A DNA stretch of 64,000 bases from Eunapius fragilis (taxonomy: Eukaryota > Porifera > Demospongiae > Spongillida > Spongillidae). Each line of letters begins with the position of its first letter. Within the stretch, counting starts at the first letter, position 1. The stretch lies in the NCBI GenBank assembly GCA_963681505.1, contig OY811979.1, positions 572,621-636,620 of the forward strand. Direction: 5' to 3'. The notes under the pieces are model-generated. The model saw only the letters and a list, made by a program, of their open reading frames with translations, was not told the DNA's origin and ran no database searches. The position numbers were made by a program, and so were the translations under genes. Shown here one piece after another: positions 22,830 to 60,820 of the stretch.

Positions 22830-23815
22830 CTGTACATGACCTAATTGCATTCTGATTGGCATTGTACTTGTAGTCAATGGGAGGGAGGGGGGAAGGGGGG
22901 AGCATGCCAACAAAATTATAATTGTGCACATGATATCTACCTTCATTGAACATAGGATGGGTGTTAAGTGAAATTACAAACCCTCTGCATGGACACCAAA
23001 CCTATCTCTTTGCACAGTACTTCCTTCGTAGAAGCTGAAAACACCATGACATTATCAGTATAAAGGGGACAAATTAAAAAAAATAATAATAAATGCCAGT
23101 GCCCTGAAGTGGGTGTGGTCTAAGCAACTGGACATAAAGGGTTATGTCTGTAAACAGCTTGATGGAAGGGGCTATGCAACCTGCTGCTTTTAGTGGGTTT
23201 TACCACCAAGAACAGTGCTTCAATTCCTGTATCCACTCTACCAGGTGAGACATTAGCCAATCCAATCATATGCTGTGCCTTAGTCATATTTACCCCCATA
23301 CACATGATGCTTTATCCAATTAAATCATCGTTAATGTGATATTGTTCCAGGTTCACTGATTTAAAAGCAAGTTGAAAGGCACTCCAATCATAGCATTAAT
23401 TGTGGCTTAGTTGTTCATCCACTCCTCAAGCTTTTTTATCCCTCTGTTTTCTCTCTCTCCTCCCGGCCCTCTCTCTCTTTCTTGTGTCCTTGATTTTGTG
23501 ACTGTACACGTGCTATTTCATCAATGGTGGGTGACAACTTTTAAGCACAGCAAAACCAAAAGTACTTGAGACATGGATGATTCAGTACCTCTGTAGGTGA
23601 GCTAGGGAGCGCTTGCTTGCTTGCCTGCTTGCTGGCTTGCTGGCTTGCTGGCTGGCTGGCTGGTTGGTTTAATTGTCTAGGATCAATGCTACTGTCAGGT
23701 AGATAAGATCAATTGCAACTAGAACCATGACAAAGAGAAAGAGCTGACCATCCTTGGAGGGGCTGTATGCAAATGTGTGAGAGTTCATGTTGAGAGCATG
23801 AGAGCATGAATGGTA
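22830..23815. other. Unassigned stretch
   Basis: No exon I can support. It has a short G-rich run (22880-22905) and a GCTTGCTTGCCTGCTTGCTGG repeat (23610-23665). A minus-strand ORF at 23120-23305 reads smoothly but has no recognisable motif. Confidence 0.4.
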
Positions 23816-23817
23816 TG

Positions 23818-23823
23818 CTTGTG

Positions 23824-23882
<59 letters not shown>

Positions 23883-24020
23883 CACGTTTTGTGGGTTCGA
23901 ACTGGTGAGGTCGATTTTTTTGTTCTTTTTTTTTTTTTCTTCGGTGGAGACACGTTTTTTTTTGGGTTCGAATCCTGGTGAGGTCGATTTTTTTCCCTTC
24001 ATCCTTTTTTTCATTCTTAG
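23818..24020 (+). repeat. TG microsatellite followed by duplicated B-box-like unit
   Basis: A (TG)n run (23818-23881) is followed by two direct copies of a unit of the form GGGTTCGAA(TCC)TGGTGAGGTCG plus a T run (about 23891 and 23963). GGTTCGAATCC matches the RNA polymerase III B-box consensus, and T runs are Pol III stops. I see no A-box or cloverleaf, so this is not a tRNA; a tRNA-derived SINE tail is possible. Confidence 0.35.
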
Positions 24021-24029
24021 CAGGGAGTG

Positions 24030-24552
24030 CAATTCTATCGAAGGATGTTGTTGCCTGTGTTGTAGTATTAACTTTTATTCGTGGGATTTTTTTTTTTTGG
24101 CTTGCATGGCAGTCAATAATATACGGGCAATAGGCGCGCAATAGCAGCTGTTACGCATTGTTATTAGTTTTCTGTTAGGCGTTATGATTAACGTTGGAAA
24201 AAATAATTTGGCCTGAGTCGCCTGACGTAAAGTGCAACTGCTTCAAACGGGATATATACTTCTTTTTTTTCCCATCATAAATACATTATATAATAAAATA
24301 AGAACGGGATATATACTGCAAGCAAAGCTGCAACAAGCAAACTAGTAACTCATATAAGTGTTAATGCACGTGATATACAAGGCTTTAAGTTTTATGGCGG
24401 CTTGTGAAGGTAGTAATATTGGTGACTGCAAAAAGGGGGAGCATATACACTAAAGCCATCAATGGTGACCATGGATAGTTTGAGGAAGGCTGGTTATATA
24501 GCCATCTAATTCCAAATGCACCAAGTACTATAACTTCACAATGAGAATGGTA
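24030..24552. other. Unassigned stretch
   Basis: AT-rich sequence with T runs; GGGATATATACT occurs twice (24249 and 24305). No gene seen. Confidence 0.4.
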
Positions 24553-24559
24553 TTAGTGG

Positions 24560-24846
24560 TACATGTACCTAACTCTGAAGCAGCTGCACCTATAGTTGAT
24601 GTAGCAATATCTGCAAAAATTCTCTGCTCTGCATGGTACCCCCTCTGATTTTGAGATTTCAACAGTGGTTAGGATGACTACAGTATTCAACATCTTTTTC
24701 ACCACTGATGCACTATCAAGAGCACCTTGATGGACCGATTTTGTACAATTTGGGTCCTCTGTAGTTTTGATGGTAGTATCACCGGTATACTTACTGCACA
24801 TGTCAAGAACTTTGACAAAATGCTTGGCTATTATAAAGACATGCAT
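24560..24846 (-). CDS. Candidate exon, unknown protein
   Basis: A 97-codon open stretch reads HVFIIAKHFVKVLDMCSKYT, and later SASVVKKMLNTVVILTTVEI followed by SKSEGVPCRAENF. A frame overlapping its end reads ADIATSTIGAAASELG up to a GTACAT donor-like site, so an internal splice or frameshift near 24610 is possible. The alternating hydrophobic pattern looks coding, but I do not recognise the family. It is on the same strand as the EGF exon 0.6 kb upstream and could belong to the same extracellular protein. Confidence 0.25.
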
Positions 24847-25489
24847 ATCATATTCAGGAGGGGAGGGGGTTGCACTATATTTTGCTCTGTGTATGCTTCA
24901 TGATAATAGAACCATCCATTGATCTCAGAGGGGTGATCACAACACTTCCTGCTGATGTAGCAGAGGTCAATTCCTAGATTTCACTGTAGTAAGGATCAAA
25001 TACCTCTGATGGGGACTTATCTTTTCTGGCTGCACAAAAGTATACAAAAATACCCACCGAGGAGTGCTATGATAACATAATAATGGTAGCCAATATTAAG
25101 GAAATAGTAACATTGGTTGCAAATTGTGGGAAAATGAGTTAAAGATATATACTTGACAATGAGGAAGATATGGAGTTTAACCACTGAGCCTAGCCATCAT
25201 GACACCAGTGCCTCTTGCCTGCTAGTGACATTATAAGGTACTCGTGCATGATATATATCACAAGCAAAGCCGGTACACCAACCGCAGTGTAGTCAACCAA
25301 ATCGGTATACTTGCAAATAGTCAAATAATCTGAAATTGGTACAAATCATAACCAATTTAGTTTTTAGGCAGAACATAGGTGGATGTTCAAAATTGAAATT
25401 GGGTCTCGTTTTTAAATTAAAAAGCAATCACCATATATCTTCTGAAGGCCAATGGAAGACATCCACCCTACAGGCTCACTGTCACCCAC

Positions 25490-25609
25490 TTGTGCAGTTA
25501 ATTCCATCTCCCTCGAATCCAACACGACAGGAACAAGTGTACGATCCATCCGTGTTGTTGCAGTTAGCATTCAAGCTACAACTTTTATTTGTTTCACACT
25601 CATTGACAT
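25490..25609 (-). CDS. Calcium-binding EGF-like domain exon
   Basis: The exon is 120 nt with phase 1 at both ends: acceptor CACACCTGCAG, donor ACAA/GTGGGT. It encodes a single EGF domain starting DVNECETNKSCSLNANC and ending with CSCRVGFEGDGINC. All six cysteines and the DxNEC...N...Y calcium-binding pattern are present. Symmetric 1-1 phase is the normal layout for shuffled EGF exons. No further complete EGF exon is visible. A DTNECLYAAN-like start at 25700-25750 lies within a hairpin and may be a decayed second repeat. It is either one exon of a larger minus-strand gene or a relic. Confidence 0.7.
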
Positions 25610-25712
25610 CTGCAGGTGTGTTATGTTACCATATTGAAACTGAAGAGTATATCTTTACCTTACCAGTAACCAATAAAAGTTTACTCTTCCAATAGTGTTG
25701 TTACACATCTGT

Positions 25713-25759
25713 TGGCGGCATACAAACACTCATTGGTATCAGTGTTTGTATGCTGCCAT
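25713..25759. repeat. Short palindrome
   Basis: GGCGGCATACAAACACTCAT and a near-perfect reverse complement with a short centre. It overlaps the EGF-like DTNEC sequence on the minus strand. Confidence 0.6.
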
Positions 25760-26011
25760 CAGTAATTCGCATCCATCATTCGAAGTAATAACTTAACCCT
25801 TTCCCTCTCTTACCATCACATATGTGCCCATCACTTCCAAGGACATAGCCACAAAAATGTAATAGTCCTAAATTTCACACAGCTAACAACACAATAATAT
25901 AGGATATTCAATTTTATAACTCAAATAATAAGATACAAGAGATTACACGAATTAAACAAATAGATAACATTAAACAATCCGAAGGATTGTGAGTGCTAGA
26001 AGAAAAAAATT

Positions 26012-26100
26012 AGGGCTCAGGGCGGGGTAGGGGGGGGGGGGGGGGGGGGCCGAAGGCCCGCTACGCCTTTTCACCCCCTCTCCGAATCCGCCCTCAAATT
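26012..26100. repeat. G/C-run hairpin repeat
   Basis: GGGCGGGGTAGG plus a G run, GGCCGAAGGCCCGCTACGCC, then CACCCCCTCTCCGAATCCGCCC. The outer GGGCGG/CCGCCC and inner G/C runs pair. It is the same style as the repeats at 275 and 18790 and is probably a non-autonomous element. Confidence 0.5.
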
Positions 26101-26272
26101 GCACCGTCCCTCCCTCCCGACACTCTTCATTGAAACTCACTAACTCCCCTCTCCTTAATAAACGCCATCTTGGCTCTGCGTGGGCGCCTGCGGCGCCATA
26201 CTAACATAAAACACGGAGGCACGAGAAGCAGTGCTGAAATTCATTCTGGTAAGTATGGAAGCCCAGCTCCAT

Positions 26273-26392
26273 CCATATAGGACTATTACATTTTCCCTTA
26301 TTATTAGACCCTTTTTTCCTTCCCTTTTTAGACCACTATTGTCTTCGAATCCTATATGCCACCAACTTTCCCATAGAGAATACTTGTGCACT
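26273..26392. mobile_element. MITE copy 3 (partial)
   Basis: Contains CCTATATGCCACCAAC and CCATAGAGAATACTTGTGCA as in the copies at 703 and 6629, plus GGACTATTACATTTTCCCTT. The matching other arm (AAAATGTAATAGTCCTAAAT) is at about 25853, with the G/C hairpin repeat between them. The copy therefore seems to have been split by an insertion. Confidence 0.55.
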
Positions 26393-26399
26393 TAGGCAA

Positions 26400-26885
26400 G
26401 CTTCATAGCAATACAAGAAGTAAAAAACATGTAAGTTTTACGCCTTTGAATGCGCCATATCTTACCGGTACCTTACATTATCGCAAACTAAACGATAACG
26501 ATGACCTTTAACAACTATGCACACACGTTGAAGGGCAGTGCTGTGGTTTTGTAACGTATATCAATGTTAGGTAGACAAATTTCGGAACTAACCCGTAGGC
26601 CAAAGGGAAGAAAGCACTCCAGCAGTTCCTGCGGTGGTGAACTAAAGGTAAATTGAAGCGCGGCGAGGACTACACGTGGGTTAATTACGTTGCATTGAAA
26701 AAGTGAACGCGCCTACACTGAATTGAATTGCTAATTGAATTGCTAATTACCTAACTACGACGTCATTTTGTCCTTAGTTATACCTCACAATAGATATTAA
26801 TATCTATGGCTATAATATCTATGGTTATACCATGCCTTTGTTTACGGCTTTGCACTTTGTTACCGCTTCACGTGTAAAAATGATA
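26400..26885. other. Unassigned stretch
   Basis: No gene seen. ATTGAATTGCTAATTGAATTGCT is a short tandem duplication at 26722-26745. Further palindrome-like ATCTATGG steps lie at 26795-26830. Confidence 0.4.
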
Positions 26886-26954
26886 AGGTCACCTGGCAGA
26901 CTGAACAGCATTGCTGATGCTCTTTCCCGAAATAATTTACTCACGGAAATGTAA
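26886..26954 (+). pseudogene. Retrotransposon RNase H tail fragment
   Basis: A short open frame reads RSPGRLNSIADALSRNNLL and stops after TEM. N-x-IADALSRN is the characteristic end of the RNase H domain in Ty3/gypsy- and DIRS-type retrotransposons. The upstream frame is not open, so this is a fragment. Confidence 0.6.
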
Positions 26955-27059
26955 ACGCCCGGTCATTGGTTCATTCTATGCTCTACCAAAAGATGTCAAA
27001 AAGTTTATTATTGATGCAGAAGATATATATTTCATATAAACTGTTGTTAGAAGCCTCAT

Positions 27060-27725
27060 CACTGGCTGACAAGGCTTGCCTCCTCTCTGCACCACCTCAT
27101 ACCACCTCATCCTGGTTACTGGTTACACCATATCCTTGTCTTGACCCACACCAGACCTTGACCCAAACGAGGTACAAACTGCCATCCAATGGTGTCAAGG
27201 GATGGACACAGCTAGAGGCTCCTTGTGTTCTTTTGTGCCCTGGTACAGCTCTTGACCACCTAGGTAATCACGCTACTAGGGGTGATGTTGCCACTTGCGC
27301 CACAACCATCTGCATAACGTGTTTGTCGAGTTCTGCCAGAAAGCCACCTTGGAGTCAGGCAAACCTAAGCCACACCCAACCAGTGGATGTACTTGTCCTC
27401 AATTGGGAGAGATGGAAGCATGCTGTCTTTAACATCACAGTGGTCTCTCATTTAACCCTTTCCATTCTAACTGCCTGAAGGGGCTGCGGAAGTTGAGGCA
27501 GAGTCCAGGAAGCACATAGAAGCATGACCCCAAGTGGTTGGAGCTTGGATGGGTGTACATCCCACTTGCAGTGGAGTTCCAATGGGAACTGGCCCAAACT
27601 ATTGCCTGGCCATCCCACCTGGCTATAATTACTTCTTACTACAGGGGCAAAGCTCTAACGAGCATGTACAGTTTCACCCTTGTTTAGGCCATGGACAGAG
27701 CCTCCCTTCCTTTCCCTTAGGTTTG
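27060..27725 (+). pseudogene. Retroelement ORF C-terminal pseudogene
   Basis: Frame-shifting segments in one order read GTALDHLGNHATRGDV, RHNHLHNVFVEFCQKA, LSHTQPVDVLVLNWER followed by WKHAVFNITVVS, then DPKWLELGWVYIPLAVE. These steps (TALDxLGHHA, RHNxLRxVFVEFC, RPADVLVxNW, AxFDxTVxS, ELGWxxxPLAVE) are the C-terminal part of a reverse-transcriptase-encoding ORF family common in marine invertebrate genomes. At least three frame changes show it is dead. The N-terminal RT part of the same type of element is at 58960-59645. Confidence 0.6.
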
Positions 27726-27940
27726 CTGGATATGCCATAAGTTTTGATGTTGTGTTGATGATGTTATTAATAATAATAAATTAAATTATATATATATATA
27801 ATAAAACCTTGCTCCTGCAAGGTTTCAATAATAATAAAACATCAAAATAACAATAACTGACAGAATGGTTTGTTCTGCCAACTCCACAAACAACATGGAC
27901 TGATTGAAAATGTAGTACATTGGGGGGGATGGTGTGAGCA
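27726..27940. other. 3' flank of the receptor gene with AT repeat and hairpin
   Basis: AATAATAAT and (TA)n runs surround a hairpin AAACCTTGC-TCCT-GCAAGGTTT (27806-27829). On the minus strand this lies within 220 nt downstream of the receptor stop codon and may form part of its 3' UTR. ATTTATTA-type sequence is present, but no unique AATAAA can be singled out. Confidence 0.4.
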
Positions 27941-30591
27941 TCACACCAGAGACTCTCTCTCTGCTGATGCACGACTGGGCAGTCTCAATAGAGATTTATT
28001 CTTTAAAGTTTCCTGCAACATATCTCTGTCTGTTTCATAGCCACCGTCACTACGCATGTCACTATAGCCTTGCAAGTGACTTGAGTTTGAGCCACAATAG
28101 GGAAGGGAGTAGTAGCGAATGGTCCTGCTCTCTCCACTAGAAGTTAAACAGAGTGAAGCATGGCTCCCTTGGTTCAATTTACGGGGAACCCAGGTCTCTT
28201 TGTCAGACCTTTGCGATTGGACAGAACGGGAGCTACGATTGAGGTTAGGTATAACGATGGAGTTGCTCCCCATATTTGATGGTGGTTCCACACTGAGTGG
28301 TACCTGGTTCCTACTGGTCGGAATCTTTGTGTCTACTATTGTTGAGTTGTATGCATTTTCTGTTGCGAGGTCACCTTGGAATTTTTCTGGTAAATGAAGT
28401 GCAGTTACAGGGGACCCACTGTTCAAGATGATGGTAGGGATGTCGTGAGTTGAAAAGGCGGCTTGCAGGCATCTGGTGTTCAGTGGTGGCATGGGTGTCT
28501 GGACCCGGGACTGAACCTGCTGCTCACAAGGTGTTTCCATGGGCGTTGGTACCTCCACTACCATGGTGAGGGACTTAGAGCGCCTTCTCTGGTGCTGAAC
28601 TGGCAGCAGGTGACTTGTAGGGGTCTTCACATGACAGGGCATGTGACTGCTGGGGAAAGCATTGCAGTTGGCCAACGGAAGATTTGTAGGACGTGCAGCG
28701 CGTAGCAGTGAGGAAGGAAGCACTGGTTGAAGTTGAGTTGGGCTATCGGGTCCACCTGTGTTGCATGGAAGGCTTTCTGACCTGGTGTGGAGAGGACCGG
28801 ATCCATTGCAGCAGGCATGACAAACGTGGCTTGGAGTGTGGTGGATAGTCCCAATGCTGGACATGTTGTTGTGGCATTTGTGGTGGGCAGACCCACCATG
28901 GCATGTCTGGTGGACAGACTCACCACAGCACGTGTGATGAGCAGAATCACTATGGCATGTGCGGTGGTTGGGACAGATGGGTTCAGCACTGCAACAAGCT
29001 GGGCTGTGACCAACCCGCTGTTGATACTGTCCACGGTGGCTACTGGAACTGGAAGCGCTGTGGAGGGAGGAGTGAGAGCTCCTGTGGCTGGGATTCAGCT
29101 GGCCGTAAATCTCAACTGGAGCAGACTGCTGGGGTGTTGGGCGCTTCAGGTGATGGTAGACTCCCTCTTCTTCGTCCTTTTTAGGGGCAATTCGTTGAAC
29201 AACATCGTAGTTGCTTGCTCTGGTCTCCTCTTCTGCAGATGTGGGCTGGCTAATCGTGAGAAGGTTTGGGTCTACCGCTTGTTGTGAAGGACCAGGGACA
29301 GAAATGGAAGGTCGTGACTCCTCGACATCCCCCCTCTTGCTTTTCCTATGCCTCATCAAGGTGACCACCGCAACCACAACTAAAATGAGAGCTGTCACTA
29401 GGAACGCTGCTAGTGAGCTAGCTGTCACAAGGGGTGTAGTAGAGAGGCCTTGACCAAATGAAGTGGTGGCCATTGAGGGAGTGGGAAGAGGAAGTGAGGA
29501 AGTGTGGTACAATGATGGGGGTAGGGAAGCGGCGGTGGGGCTTTCTGACAAACTGGTTTGTAGAACAGGAGAAGAGGTTACAACGGTTGAATTGGCACCT
29601 TAGGTCAGAAAAGAAAACAAAGTGTTAGCTCGAAGTACAGGGACAAAGAACAATGTTATGATAGATGCAGTAACATGTTTGACCCAGTAACGTTGTCTAC
29701 ACGCATGACTAATTGTTGTGGAAGTGTTCATCGTGAGGGGTACCATAAATGGAAAGAATCGTGTCTGAATCAATCTTCTGCATGCGTGACGGAAGGTAAA
29801 GTTATTAAAGCCAAAATGAATACGAGTAATATTAAGTTACGTCGTTTTGTTTACACCCGTATTCATTTGAAAACATGTCATCCCGAAAGTAATGCCCAGG
29901 CCAATCGTAACAACCGTTAGTATACATGTCTAACTTTTTACGCGACCTTACCAGGCAATGTGAACGAGCTAGAGGTGGAATTTGTCCTGTTGGTTTCGAA
30001 ATAGGCGGTACAGGAAACCACCTGTTCATTTGGGTAGCTGGACAACTGGAGTGTGCTCGTAGCGCTGACTTCGACGCCGTTTGATCGATTTGTTGTGGTA
30101 ACGCCCGAAGTAACTTCCGTGTTGTTCACAGTCCAACTGAACAGCAGTTGCCCGAACCCCGTTCCACTCGCATTGCAAGAGTACGAGTTATTCTCCAGTT
30201 TGATGATCGTCGGTTTGCTGTTAATCGCATCTGTGAGATGTCCGGCAGTATAAATAAACTTCGCACACATACTATGTATATATTACATACTTATTGGTAG
30301 AAGTACCCACGAACTGAAGCCGCACTCGAAAGCTTGAGATATATTTCCCTCAGAAATTTTTTTGACAGTATATGTACAACTATTGGTGAGCGGTATAACA
30401 TTCCCCGTCAGATCTGAGGCAGTAATATTATAGTAGTAGGTTCGCCATGAGCACTTATCGTTCTGATTGCACGTAAGAGTTAGATCCTGTCCTTTCTGTA
30501 CAGTTATACGTACTGGAGCTAAGGCCAAGTTTCCATTGATGCACAGTATTGTCAAAAATACGCTAACCCATACGACCTCTAGCACACCCAT
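27941..30591 (-). CDS. Ig-domain single-pass receptor with tyrosine motifs and Cys/His-rich tail (745 aa)
   Basis: Three exons: 30291-30591, 29952-30230 and 27941-29598. The introns are 60 nt (donor AA/GTATGT) and 353 nt (CCTG/GTAAGG), both phase 1, the usual phase for Ig exons. Residues 1-25 form a signal peptide. About 28-100 is an Ig-like domain (C41 onward, CSW). 105-195 is a second Ig-like domain with SYSCNASG, SWTV and VVSCTAYF. A Ser/Thr/Pro stalk follows, with a membrane span at about 253-275 ending in RHRKSKR. The cytoplasmic tail of about 470 aa carries YDVV (Y324), YHHL (Y341) and YGQL (Y358), an IRYYSL motif (Y689), a Cys/His-rich block (about 395-457) and C-terminal ESLV, a class I PDZ ligand. 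The ligand is unknown. Type I receptor topology is well supported; an immune or adhesion role is inference. Confidence 0.85.
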
Positions 30592-31357
30592 TTCTCAAGC
30601 GGGCACAAATAATAAAAATAATTACCTCCGACCGTTTATAAATAAGAAATCTATATTTGGGGACGCCCCTACGTGTAATGGCCGCGCTGTGCTGAGAAGT
30701 CAATGACATGATATTGTTTACGTGGTTAGACCAGGTATGTTCGAACGCATTGGTTTGTAGCTAGATTTAAGCACCAAATAGAAGTGGCACATAAATAAGG
30801 GTGGAAGTTTGTTTCTGGTATTCTTGGATATAGTTTTTGCAAAGGATATATACATTGCAAACTTTGTACTGGTATAGTTAGCAGTGAGGAGCTGAAATAG
30901 CATTCCTGAATTTTTAATGTTGTAAACTAACGTATCGTATTAAATTCAGACTGAGGCGGCGAGCTTTTGCCAGTATCCAGCGATAATGCGCTTTAATTAG
31001 AATAACAAGAATAGAGCTAGGGGATTGTTTGTCTCTCTGTGTTTAAAACATTGACTGTGTCGTTTAATACGTACAAACCTTGTGGGTGCCGCTCACTACG
31101 TAGAGCTCTAAAAGCAGGACTCTAATAAGGAAAGGGGCGTGACCACAATATATTTGTGGCGTCAGCTGCTTAACTAAACCCTTTACTGACGTTCGGAGGC
31201 GGATTTTTGCGCGGTTGCAGTGGGATGGGATCTTGTTTTGCTGAAAATGAGTCCAATTGGTGCATTATTATACACGACACTCTCGTACCCACACCCACAC
31301 GCTTACACATCACGCACGCACACCCACATACAGATACCAGTGTAACCTTTAGGAGGA
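30592..31357. promoter_or_regulatory. Divergent intergenic region between receptor and ARFGEF genes
   Basis: 766 bp separate the two start codons. It has no ORF and no repeat array, in contrast to the rest of the window, apart from short CACAC phrases near 31290-31335. Two unrelated genes read outward, so the promoters of both are probably here. The ARFGEF ATG context is GGAGGAATGT. Confidence 0.5.
30634..30647 (-). promoter_or_regulatory. Possible TATA box of the receptor gene
   Basis: On the minus strand the sequence reads TATTTATAAACGG, centred about 50 nt upstream of the receptor ATG. If used, the 5' UTR would be only about 15-25 nt. There is no support beyond position and sequence. Confidence 0.3.
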
Positions 31358-58709
<27,352 letters not shown>

Positions 58710-58959
58710 ACATATGAATGTTTTGTGCATGCAGTTATATTGTCATTTTGCTGTGTTTTGTGCAGAAGATTATTAGAAATTTATACTCCATCTAAACTGC
58801 TTGGGGTTCATTTCTGTAACATGAATTGTGTGAACCAATATGTATGTATTCTATTAATATTCTATTAATATTGCTACCTCAGTGTCACGTTTCTTGGCTG
58901 GGACCAGTCTTATTGCCCTCAATAGAGTAGACCAATAGCTGTGGGGGGGGGGAGACATT

Positions 58960-59645
58960 GAGGAGACTAGTAGGGAAATGTGCATGTGCAAGACAAGGCA
59001 GCTGAGTTTTCCAGCCCCTGCCACTGAGTGTGGCATGTCAGGCAGGTGCAGAGAAGATTGCTCATGTTGTCAGGAGATGTATTGACGAGCACTGGATGGA
59101 TGAGGACTTTTTTTTCTTCAAAGTTGATATGCGAAATGTTGTCTCCAGACAGGCAGTATTAGATGAATGTGCTACATTTTTACCAGAGCTCATACCATGG
59201 GTATCTTGGTGCCATGGGGCCGTCCAGCTGTGCTGCGGAACGTGCACCTGAATTTGGAGTTAGGCCCAGCACTGGGCCTCCATGTGAACCTGGCCAAGTG
59301 TGAGTTGTTTAGTAGGAAGGGCAACACCTCCTGATGTGAGGTGCTCACTCCTGGCCTACTTGGATATCCTCAGTGCACCAATAGGTGACTACTTGCACTG
59401 TTCTAAGTTTATTATGGTAAGTGTGCAGAGTCCAGGAAGTTGCTGTCTGCGCTGGTGGATGTGGCTGCAGTCGATCTCCAGGTAGCCGTTACCATGTTGC
59501 GTATGTGTGGTGGTTTCTGCAGGATGGTCCACATAGCAAGGGCCACCCCACCCAGCCTGGCCTCAGACGCTCTGAGGTCCTTTGACGGGGAGGTCCAACG
59601 ATGCTTTGCACTTTGCACAGCCATTGAAGTTCCAATTTCAATACA
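58960..59645 (+). pseudogene. Non-LTR-like reverse transcriptase pseudogene
   Basis: Segments in order: RRLVGKCACARQ; VACQAGAEKIAHVVRRCIDE followed by HWMDEDF; FFKVDMRNVVSRQAVLDECA; FLPELIPWVSWCHG; then, in other frames, NLELGPALGLHVNLAKCELF; and finally VAVTMLRMCGGFCRMVHIAR followed by ATPPSLASDALRSFD. KVDMRNxFN...VSRQAxL is the N-terminal RT core, including the first catalytic Asp; ARATPPS is a downstream landmark of the same ORF family. The region expected between WCHG and NLELGP (with the second RT catalytic motif) is missing, and frames change at least twice. The copy is dead. It lies 250 bp downstream of ARFGEF in the same orientation. Confidence 0.7.
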
Positions 59646-59649
59646 GTAA

Positions 59650-60820
59650 ATTTTTAAAGTTTACGTGGTCAGCAGACGCCTGTGTCAGTCACATATTGGA
59701 GTTAATTATGGACGACAGTTGCACTACCTTGCTTACTTTATAATTTTTTTGAATGTGCAATAATAAATGAATAGTACCAGGTTTTGACAAGCCAATAAGT
59801 GTAAGAAACAGTACTTTCTCTCGCTCGGCTATTCACATTTCTACAAATCAGTTGTGTTAACACACTATATCTGCCAGACTGCACATTCATCTTGCTCGTT
59901 CCTATATTAATGCCTGGGCATTTCTGGCCCTGGATCGTACACATGTACAGACATCGTTCTCAATGAAAGTTCATGTTTTGTGTATTGTATGCCCTACACA
60001 ATGACGTATTTATTTAAAAATAATTAGTATTTTGGGTCTTGAATACATGGGTGTTGATTATTAAAATTGATATATATATTAAACAAATGTACTTTTCGGT
60101 AATACAAAACTACCTAAACACTATGTTATAAGTTGCACCGTCAAAGAAACAACTAAAATTATTGTAAGTATAAATGGGCCAGGATTGCAACTTGATTTGC
60201 AAGAGATTTAGTTCACTTCCAGCACAAAAAGTCTATTGATTCAAGCTCTTTTCATAGTATAGCTGATCTGACGCAGTTTTCCCCCACATCACTGACAAAC
60301 TGACTTTCAACAAACATGCCAAGACTGTGTGTATCCTAGCTCGTTTGGCTACTGTGCTATACCTTGTTAATGTCGCTGGCCTTATTTTAACGATTTCATT
60401 AACTTGAGGTCCTATCAAAAGAGCAGTGAGATGAGAGTCCCCCCCTACCCCCCCTCCCCCCCCCTTCACACACACAATGTCTTAAGCAGAAGTTTTTAAC
60501 AACTCTCGTGTATATCCCTACAACAAAACCTATTATCCCCTCCTCGCCAAATTAGTGCATCAATATGAAAACTTGAATTCAAGTATGCTATTTTGGAACC
60601 CGTGTTGCCTCTCGTCAACTCGCTGAAAAAAAAAATCGCAAGCTGTTTTATCCATCGTACAATTTCTATTGTTATCAATCCTGCTTCAGCAAGGTTCGTC
60701 ACAATTGAAATTATTCTTCTCGCAGCCAGTTCAGCATTAACTTACCCTATATATGTGTATACTCGCCTCTTCAGAAATACACTGACAGTGAACCGACTTT
60801 CTCCTCACTTAGAATTTGCC
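59650..60820. other. Intergenic region upstream of the GMC gene
   Basis: AT-rich, no supported exon. It contains a C-rich run (60439-60462) and a poly-A run (60625-60634). The GMC promoter should lie here; no clear TATA can be chosen. Confidence 0.5.

Noticed and set aside
23120..23305. Minus-strand ORF with smooth residue pattern
   Set aside because: No domain, no splice support and no conserved motif; not enough to call a gene.
23885..23995. tRNA gene
   Set aside because: Only a B-box-like motif and T runs; no A-box, acceptor stem or anticodon arm can be drawn.
28787..29287. Plus-strand ORF of 166 codons
   Set aside because: Antisense shadow of the receptor tail's Cys/His-rich coding region.
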